Of a stretch of 64,000 nucleotides of DNA, positions 57,472-64,000 are shown in pieces. The notes under the pieces are model-generated. The model worked only from the letters and a program-made list of their open reading frames with translations. It was not told the DNA's origin and did no database searches. The translations under genes were made by a program, and so were the position numbers. The first letter of the stretch is position 1. Each line of letters opens with the position of its first letter. This DNA comes from Carposina sasakii (lineage: Eukaryota; Arthropoda; Insecta; Lepidoptera; Carposinidae): positions 9,548,001 through 9,612,000 of the forward strand of contig CP053155.1 of the NCBI GenBank assembly GCA_014607495.2, in the 5' to 3' direction.

Positions 57472-60400
57472 TCAAAATAAAAACCCCGAATGGCCCCATG
57501 GCACTGTATGGATTTGATCTGAAAAAATTTGACGTTTATCATCATCTCTATTTAATGCCAACTTTCTAATTTCTTGAGAATAAACAGTATGGTTTTTTGA
57601 TCTAATTACATTCATTTGACATGTTAAATCTTTGTTATGAAATAAAGCTTCCTTATAATTAAATGGTGTAAGTAATTCAGTTACAGGCTTCGAAATACCT
57701 TTTGCTTTTGTAATTTTAATGCTATTTGTTTTTAAACAATAAAGTTTTGCTCTTAATCCTACAAATTCAGAAATTACATTGCCACCTAACTCATCCTTAA
57801 AAAATCCAGGTCTTTTTGCATTAACCAACGGCATATTATATGGATTAGTTTGCTGAAAATTACTAGTATCAAACCTAGAAATATGTTTTCTCATATCATT
57901 ATAAAAATCATCAGTATTTATTAAGTAAAGCAAACTGTCAGTATCTGTGTAGCATAATTTAGCTCGACTTCCGTATACATTTCTTATAAAATCATAATGA
58001 AATTTATAAAGATGTGTTTTTGCATAATCTAGGACAGAAAATCCTATGTATATTGGTCTATCGAGCAAAACTTGTTCTTTAGCTAAATGTATAGCTGCAA
58101 GGTTTTCGGAATATATTGAAACACTTTTTAAATTTGGTTTTGCGATAAGCTGTTCTGCGCCAATTTTTTTATTCGTTTCATTTCTTTCATCTTTCCACAT
58201 TGTAACTAATTTTACATTCACCTGTTTACGCTTATTTTCAATAGTTTTTCCAAATATAGCGTTATTCATTAATTTAAATAAATCTCTTTCAAATGATGAG
58301 CATGAAGATTTCCGTAATTCAGTATTTAATTCTATATACTTCTGTAAAAAATTGTCTTGTCTAAAACTTATAACACGATGAATTTTAATAAGGATAAGAC
58401 CGTTTTTCAAACATTCTTTTAAATGAACAAAATGTATGACATAGTGATACTTATTATATAAATTAGCTATTAACTTAGGTGTTTTCCCACCAATCGGAAT
58501 AAACTTCTCGACACCAAAAGGCAAATCACTATGAGAGTTATGTAATTCGTCTGGATATTCCAAATCCACTTCCAATATATAGCCACAATCGCCATGTTCT
58601 TCTACATTAACAATATCAAATTTATTAATTTCCCGATCAGTCAAAAAACGAAAATGAGATATCGGCATTTTGTTCATCATCGCATGTCCATATAGATTTA
58701 CACAATCTAAATATGCTAAATAAGTTGTAGGTTTTGAAGCATCATAATTTGAAAGATATTTATTATTTGCCTTGGCGTACCGTAATGAGCATTGAGCTAG
58801 ACCACCTCGTATTCCTTTTTCTAACATCTGGTACATTTCTATATCATCTAATAAATCTAATTGAACAGTGGTATATAAAAGCATAGCATCCCAACTTAAA
58901 CCAGGAGATGTTACATAATAAGCTGGATCAAGTTTATAAAATTTTAAGCTAGTTGTTCGAAACTTTTCAAATACATCGCATAGCAGTAAGACATCACATT
59001 TTAAATATAGATCAGTATATTCACCTAACGAACGAATACCGAAAACTTTCCATACGTTCTTTGCATGCATATATGATTCAGCACTAATGTGTTCGGATGT
59101 CAAAGTATTGAAAAATAACTCTTGTGGAGGTAACTTTGTATCATCATATTTAGACCAGCAATTAATATAATTATATGGGTATATTCCCTTTCTCCTTAGT
59201 AAATTAAACTCTTGCTTATTAGGAAATTCTTTATTAAGATGAATAAAATCTTTTATTAATAAATTTTTACTCAACGTGTCAAGGCTTGAGCTTAAAAATT
59301 GAAACGAGTCAATAAATCTTATTTGTAAAACTTCATTTCCTGTTTCAATAACTTTTGTAATCATGATGTACTTTTCTTTTGATTTGGGTATAATGTTAAG
59401 TTGTCCTTTATATTTAGCTAATTCTCGTATGAAAAGGTGACTGTCATATCCTGATAAATTATGAAATATGACAGGAATAAATCTACATACACGGAACATT
59501 AAATTACAATGTGAATGTGCAGCACCTCTATATATTGACGTGATATGATCATGATCTTTAACTTTGTCATCAAATAATAAATGCTGGCAAATATGACATA
59601 CTGTAGCATTAACATAATCAGTCTCTTGTTCTTCAGTTAGAGGACTCATAGGTAATTTATTTTTTAATACTTTATTAATTCCCCTTACATCTTCAATTAA
59701 ATATTCTACAAATTTTTGTATACAATCTGAACCTCTGTACGTTACAAATTTGTTAAGATTATTATCATGAGAACAACAAATATAATAAGCAAAACATGAA
59801 GGCTTGTGTATTTTCAAATTACTTACACATTTACTACTATTATCGGATGTAGAACAATCAAACAATATGCTTTCAAAGTCAGCGTATATTACAAAGTTAA
59901 TTCTTTGTTGCCTGTCAAAATGTTTGAACTGTAATCTGCTATATTTATCAGGCAATACAGTCATTATTTTAGAACATGAATGAGTATTATATTTTAGCGC
60001 AATTGAAAAAAATTGTAAACAATCTTCACATAAGAACATTTTACCATTATGATGAGTAATCTGCCTTCGTGTTAATCTCAAAAGATCTTTAATTAAGCAA
60101 TAATGCCCAACTCCATTACTTTCTATGAATAATAAATTTACATGATCAATTTTTCTTGAGGTGCTCATATACAACGGTCCAGTAACATATTTCTTTTCGT
60201 CTAAACCATAAATATTAACACTTAAAAAAGGGTTATTTTTTTCTAATTGTCTTATATCATTATTGGATGGAGGAAAAGACATACCCTTTATATTTAACAC
60301 ATTATTATAGTGAGGATATGAACTCGGCCTCGTTACATTTTTAGTAGCAGGAAACATCGCAGCAATAATGCACCATAGCAAACAATGGTTATCAGAATTT

Positions 60401-61080
60401 TGAATATTTAAACATGCTTTCGTATTCTTAATTACTTTAGGCAAGTCTATGTAACTGCCACCCCTAAGCGGTGTATATTTATTGATATTTATTTCTATGT
60501 GACTAATCGAATGAATGGACCAGCCTGAATCACGATGTTCAAATTCAGTTAGCTTAGCATTAAATTTGTTAACTATACTTGAGAATAATGAAGATAAATC
60601 AGTGTTTTCAAATATACAAGTGTATTGTGTATTAAAAGACTTTAAAAGTTTTTCATTTGACTTCAATAATATGTAGTATGCAAATAATTCAAATTGTACT
60701 TTAATACAGGTGTTTTCTTTTAAACTTATATTTATAATTTTAAATATATCAATTTTATTGTCAGCTAAAAAATCCTCTGGTAATAAGTATATCTTTGATG
60801 GACTTAATTTATATGTCATTATTCTATTTTTAAACGCAGTAGCAATTATACTTATATTCTTAAATTCTGTTCTCAAGAGACTATTCGATTTGTGCAAGTT
60901 TGTACGTAAATGGTATCTATATTTAACTTTACTCAATTTCATTTGACATTTATTGCATTCAATAATATCTTCAGTATTAGACTTATTCTTATTCAATACT
61001 TTAATATATTCAGGATTATCATTAATACTCAGATCGTCATAATTGTGTATATTGTTATAACTGCTGCTTGTAGAGGGCAT
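57472..61080 (-). CDS. protein-primed family B DNA polymerase (Polinton PolB)
   Basis: Replicates the element. The first ATG is 61,080, giving 1,202 aa without interruption. An N-terminal zinc-finger-like CNKCQMKLSK...YRYHLRTNLH (about 40-65) is followed by a second Cys cluster (CEDCLQFF, about 350). Exonuclease motifs: YADFESIL (about 400) and NLSGYDSHLF (about 545). Between them is an endonuclease VII-like Cys/His motif: CHICQHLLF, DHDHITSIYRGAAHSHCN (about 495-530). Polymerase motifs: A, DCVNLYGHAM (about 790); B, LMNNAIFGKTIEN (about 940); C, CYTDTDSLLY (about 1,045). A splice-acceptor-like TTTATTTGCAG ends immediately 5' of the ATG, so a leader exon is possible. Confidence 0.92.
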   Translation of the reverse strand: MPSTSSSYNNIHNYDDLSINDNPEYIKVLNKNKSNTEDIIECNKCQMKLSKVKYRYHLRTNLHKSNSLLRTEFKNISIIATAFKNRIMTYKLSPSKIYLLPEDFLADNKIDIFKIINISLKENTCIKVQFELFAYYILLKSNEKLLKSFNTQYTCIFENTDLSSLFSSIVNKFNAKLTEFEHRDSGWSIHSISHIEININKYTPLRGGSYIDLPKVIKNTKACLNIQNSDNHCLLWCIIAAMFPATKNVTRPSSYPHYNNVLNIKGMSFPPSNNDIRQLEKNNPFLSVNIYGLDEKKYVTGPLYMSTSRKIDHVNLLFIESNGVGHYCLIKDLLRLTRRQITHHNGKMFLCEDCLQFFSIALKYNTHSCSKIMTVLPDKYSRLQFKHFDRQQRINFVIYADFESILFDCSTSDNSSKCVSNLKIHKPSCFAYYICCSHDNNLNKFVTYRGSDCIQKFVEYLIEDVRGINKVLKNKLPMSPLTEEQETDYVNATVCHICQHLLFDDKVKDHDHITSIYRGAAHSHCNLMFRVCRFIPVIFHNLSGYDSHLFIRELAKYKGQLNIIPKSKEKYIMITKVIETGNEVLQIRFIDSFQFLSSSLDTLSKNLLIKDFIHLNKEFPNKQEFNLLRRKGIYPYNYINCWSKYDDTKLPPQELFFNTLTSEHISAESYMHAKNVWKVFGIRSLGEYTDLYLKCDVLLLCDVFEKFRTTSLKFYKLDPAYYVTSPGLSWDAMLLYTTVQLDLLDDIEMYQMLEKGIRGGLAQCSLRYAKANNKYLSNYDASKPTTYLAYLDCVNLYGHAMMNKMPISHFRFLTDREINKFDIVNVEEHGDCGYILEVDLEYPDELHNSHSDLPFGVEKFIPIGGKTPKLIANLYNKYHYVIHFVHLKECLKNGLILIKIHRVISFRQDNFLQKYIELNTELRKSSCSSFERDLFKLMNNAIFGKTIENKRKQVNVKLVTMWKDERNETNKKIGAEQLIAKPNLKSVSIYSENLAAIHLAKEQVLLDRPIYIGFSVLDYAKTHLYKFHYDFIRNVYGSRAKLCYTDTDSLLYLINTDDFYNDMRKHISRFDTSNFQQTNPYNMPLVNAKRPGFFKDELGGNVISEFVGLRAKLYCLKTNSIKITKAKGISKPVTELLTPFNYKEALFHNKDLTCQMNVIRSKNHTVYSQEIRKLALNRDDDKRQIFSDQIHTVPWGHSGFLF

Positions 61081-61210
61081 CACTGCAAATAAAAGTATAA
61101 CATATGTAAAAGGAAAATTATTATTATATTATATTTATTAAACATGATTAACATATTGACACTAACAATATTTATTAGTTTTTAATACTAAGTATATTAA
61201 ACTTATAGTG

Positions 61211-62167
61211 CTAATAGAATGTATTTACAAAATTGGGAGTTACATCTTTAAACTCTCCGCGAACAGCTTTGACATATGTCGTTAAAGCTTTCCAGGCTTC
61301 AGTATTCGTGTTTGATTGAGTCTTTATAGTAACAATTGCTTGACGCCATCTATTCATTGGTGGCGTCTTTTCTATTTCTGAACATGAATAAATTTTCAAT
61401 TCAATGAAATGTGTCCCTTTCTTGAGGTCATTGCTTTGACGTGCAATGCCATTAGCAACTCTTCTACTTATATATGAAGGCAGCAACGTATTCTGTTTAC
61501 CTTTCTGATGTTCTCCTTCATCTTCACTATCTGTCCCAAATAATTCACGAGCAGTGACTTTAGTACTGGATTCCGTCTTCTGTTTTTTATTACTGAACGA
61601 ATTCGAAGTAGAAGGCCTGCTCCTCTTTTTTTTCTTCTCGGTTTCCATAGATACTATCGTTTCATCTTCAGAGGGGAATAAACAGTCAGCATTCGTTCTG
61701 AAAAAAAAAATTGTATTTATAATATTAGCGAGAGACAGAAATTATAGTTTTCAAAAGATAATTGTACTACAAACTATTTCAATATTTAATAACTATTTGA
61801 AATAATTAGTATAGTATTCTAAAATACCAATTAATTTTTAATAAGTAGTTTTAAGATTAATTATTTAAAAGATAAACTTTTCAAATATATACTTATTCAA
61901 TAATTATTTGAAATTAATAGTATAGTATTCTAAAATACCAATTAGTTTTTTTTTATAAGTAGTTTTAAGATTAATTATTTAAAAGATAAACTTTTCGAAT
62001 AGATACTTATTCAATAACTATTTGAAATAAATAGTATAGTATTCTAAAATACCAATTAGTTTTTAATAAGTAGTTTTAAGATTAATTATTTAAAAGATTA
62101 ACTTTTCGAATAGATACTTATTCAATTTAATAATAAATTATAATTATAAAACTCACCTTTTAGACAT
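61211..62167 (-). CDS. 165-aa spliced basic protein, function unknown
   Basis: Two exons: 62,167-62,157 (ATG TCT AAA AG, donor GTGAGT) and 61,697-61,211 (acceptor TTTTTCAG). Joined length is 498 bases, an exact frame of 165 codons plus stop. The second-exon frame extends upstream of its own internal ATG (61,648) to the acceptor, which supports splicing. The N-terminal half is disordered: acidic patches (LFPSEDET, RELFGTDSEDEG) around a nuclear-signal-like EKKKKRSRP. The C-terminal half is folded-looking (HFIELKIYSC, MNRWRQAIVTIKT, AWKALTTYVKAVRGEF). Not recognised. It lies first in the minus-strand array, so an early regulatory or replication-accessory role is a guess. The intron carries a tandem repeat. 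Confidence 0.6.
61786..62128. repeat. tandem repeat, ~3 units of 111-114 bp
   Basis: AGTATAGTATTCTAAAATACC recurs at 61,808, 61,919 and 62,033, with the following TAAGTAGTTTTAAGATTAAT and CTTATTCAA words in register. It lies wholly in the intron of the spliced minus-strand gene. Units differ by only a few bases. Confidence 0.85.
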
Positions 62168-62883
62168 GGTGATGTTTACTCGTAGATAGGTTGGCAGGTA
62201 CTTGGAGGTCTGATGAAGTGATCTTCACTACTGGAGTACTGGTAACATTTCAGGCTTTGATACGGCTTAAATATTGTCAAAACACTCACACTATCAAATC
62301 ATTTTCTTGTCTATATGATCTCGTTAAAAAAGGAATATATGCTGACATCTTAATTTAATTATCTATATGCAATTTTTCAATAAATACTAACAGACAATAA
62401 TTAGCTCAGATCTGTATTTACCCGACTGAAGCAAAGGCAAAAGAAAGGGTAATTGAGGGATTGATTAATAATCTAATAACCTGTGTAAGTGTACCCGTAA
62501 GTATATGATTCTGCGAATATTTGACTATAAGATACTTTCCCAAAAACATATACTTAAGTAAGTACCTAGTAATAATATTAATGTTCGATAGATAAATTAT
62601 TACCGGTCTAGTAAATTAGCTGTCTAATAAAATTATAACAATTACTTCTTTAGTCGAAGCCGAAGGTTATTACTAGTTTATATGTTTTGTTATTTAGATA
62701 CTATCATCTCTATAAGGATCTTCTGATTCAGCAGTACCTAATCTTTCTGGGTAAAAGTGTAAATGTGTGCGTGCTTCAATCTGTGTTCGTAAAACACTTG
62801 GAATTCCTTAACATATAAGTAGGAAAGATTAAATATTCTATTCATTTGAATTTTTTTTTTGTTTGAAATAACTATTACCTACA
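62168..62883. promoter_or_regulatory. divergent intergenic region between the two spliced Polinton genes
   Basis: Some 716 bp without a gene separate the oppositely oriented starts at 62,167 (minus) and 62,884 (plus). On the minus strand a TATA-like AATATTTAAG lies about 105 bases before the ATG. A plus-strand TATA-like ACATATAAGTAGG lies at about 62,810. A bidirectional promoter is inferred from geometry. Confidence 0.4.
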
Positions 62884-62921
62884 ATGACGGTGAGTACAAT
62901 TTTAATTATAAAAAAAAATAT

Positions 62922-62963
<42 letters not shown>

Positions 62964-63490
62964 ACACGGCTATGTTCCCGAACTAATATTAAGTTATTAA
63001 CTAAATTATTCATTTATTTATATGATAAATACAAATAAATGGGTGAATAAGCATGTATGTATAGTACATGTAAATATATGACTTACACAACATGATCTAA
63101 ACATATTACTTTGTTTTACAGACCCATGAAGATCTTTTTGGTTTTTCACCTAATGAACCTGCGGACCCTGCCCTTGTCAGAAAGGTGAACCATTATTTCG
63201 AAAATGAAAATCCTGTGGAGTCTTCCAGTAGCAGGAAATCAAAAAGAAATAAATCGAACTCAGAAAAAAAGAATAATGTATATTCTTACATAAAAAAGTC
63301 ATCAAAAAATCAAATAAGTAAAATTATTAAAATTGAAATATATGATGGAGTGACATCATCACAAAGTAATATATGTAATTGTAATGCAGAAATATGTGCA
63401 CAATATTTGGTGGAAAATACGTTTATAGATAATATTTATAGAAATACAAAAAAAATTATATCTGAAATACAAGATAATATTGATCAATAA
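62884..63490 (+). CDS. 124-aa two-exon Lys-rich protein, function unknown
   Basis: Exon 1 is only ATG ACG (62,884-62,889) followed by donor GTGAGT. Exon 2 runs from 63,122 after TTTTACAG to TAA 63,488-63,490, in phase 0. The N-terminus HEDLFGFSPNEPADP is acidic; a Ser/Lys/Arg stretch (RKSKRNKSNSEKK) and a folded-looking part with a CNCNAEIC Cys cluster follow. An LFG motif next to acidic residues is shared with the minus-strand spliced protein (RELFGTDSEDE). The intron contains a TA microsatellite. Not recognised; whether it belongs to the Polinton or the flank is inferred from the shared plan. Confidence 0.5.
62925..62961. repeat. (TA)n microsatellite
   Basis: Uninterrupted TA dinucleotide run of about 36 bases inside the intron of the plus-strand two-exon gene. 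Confidence 0.95.
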
Positions 63491-64000
63491 TATTTTATTA
63501 AATAAATAAGAACATACCTACATATATTTCATTATTAAAAAAATATATTATTACTGTAATTTAAACGAAATAAATATATGGAAAAATAGAAAACTTATCT
63601 TTTTATTTCCAATTAAAAACATAATTATCATAATGCTTTGTTTTCTCGTAGTTACGAGTATACCCTTTTCCTAACCAATTCGGGTAAGACGACACTTTAA
63701 TGATTATTTCAAATCCCTCATATCGTTATTTCATTAACATATTAAACAATCGGTAGGTAAGCCCAGATGTACGAGATAGATCATAGATTAATATTTTAGA
63801 GATTTTGTCTAAATTTGTGTGGGATGTTGCACAGTTTAAAGTTATAAATAGCAACAAGACTTGTGCAATATGATATCGGAATGCATCGCATGACCAAAAA
63901 CATACACGTTCAGTGAGTATGTTAGGACTATATCTCATAGTTGATCTACCTTCTTAAAATTATATGAATATGTAGTTTTCTTATATGTAGGTAAGTATGT
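63491..64000. other. right flank, no gene
   Basis: AT-rich DNA with a chance minus-strand frame at 63,726-63,938. The right end of the Polinton may lie here or beyond the window. No inverse match to 50,771-51,127 was found. Confidence 0.45.

Larger units (their letters stand above)
51128..63490 (-). mobile_element. Polinton/Maverick (adintovirus-like) endogenous element
   Basis: A ~12.4 kb block almost filled by tightly packed genes on the minus strand: family B DNA polymerase, A32-type packaging ATPase, DUF8207-like protein, chromodomain retroviral-type integrase, basic core-like protein, adenain-type protease and double-jelly-roll capsid protein. A divergent spliced gene lies at the right side. 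This set is diagnostic of Polintons. All frames but the capsid are open, so the copy is young. Terminal inverted repeats and the 6-bp target duplication were not found, so the stated limits are the outermost genes, not the true ends. Confidence 0.9.

Noticed and set aside
63490..63660. Right terminal repeat of the Polinton
   Set aside because: Compared by eye with the reverse complement of 50,771-51,130; only chance AT-rich matches were found.

Overview
The window reads as nuclear DNA of a lepidopteran (moth or butterfly). It is AT-rich and gene-poor, with long introns. Several dispersed repeats look like families I know from Lepidoptera: a tRNA-derived SINE with a CA-rich tail, an RTE-like 3' fragment present twice, and many short foldback elements. 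All repeat boundaries and similarities were judged by eye within this window; no database was searched.

Layout. 1-25,893 holds no supportable protein gene: AT-rich DNA, a 1.4 kb foldback element (2,662-4,037), a PIF/Harbinger-like element with a THAP-type exon remnant (12,150-13,187), another foldback (13,613-14,055) and GC-richer stretches that could be regulatory. 25,930-40,040 on the + strand carries three large exons of one host gene, the zfh2/ZFHX3-ZFHX4 type zinc-finger homeobox transcription factor. The splice phases agree across both introns. The exons give about 2,740 residues with roughly 20 C2H2 fingers, four homeodomains and a tandem CtBP-type motif. A further 42-codon block with the look of a protein C-terminus (40,047-40,175) lies directly after the third exon but in the +1 frame.

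40,176-50,668 is a graveyard of non-autonomous elements: two copies of an ACAGGGTG-ended foldback family (a third is in zfh2 intron 2), a pogo/Tigger-like MITE, a SINE, a MITE with GCGTA-rich ends (its sister copy is in zfh2 intron 1), RTE-like tails and a tRNA-like sequence. A 102-nt imperfect hairpin at 50,669-50,770 is a candidate structured RNA.

51,128-63,490 is a Polinton/Maverick (adintovirus-like) endogenous DNA element. Reading down the minus strand it encodes a spliced small protein, a protein-primed family B DNA polymerase, a packaging ATPase, a DUF8207-like protein, a coiled-coil protein, a chromodomain integrase, a basic core-like protein, an adenain-type cysteine protease, a 52-aa basic peptide, a double-jelly-roll capsid protein broken by a frameshift, and a 161-aa protein of unknown function. 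A divergent two-exon gene lies on the + strand at its right side. Replication (polymerase), integration (integrase) and virion assembly (capsid, protease, ATPase) modules are all present, and apart from the capsid lesion the frames are open, so the copy looks young. The basic protein ends at A AAA AAC followed at once by a stop, and the -1 frame runs straight into the protease, which has no AUG of its own before its conserved region: a candidate programmed frameshift. I could not find terminal inverted repeats, so the element's ends are undetermined.
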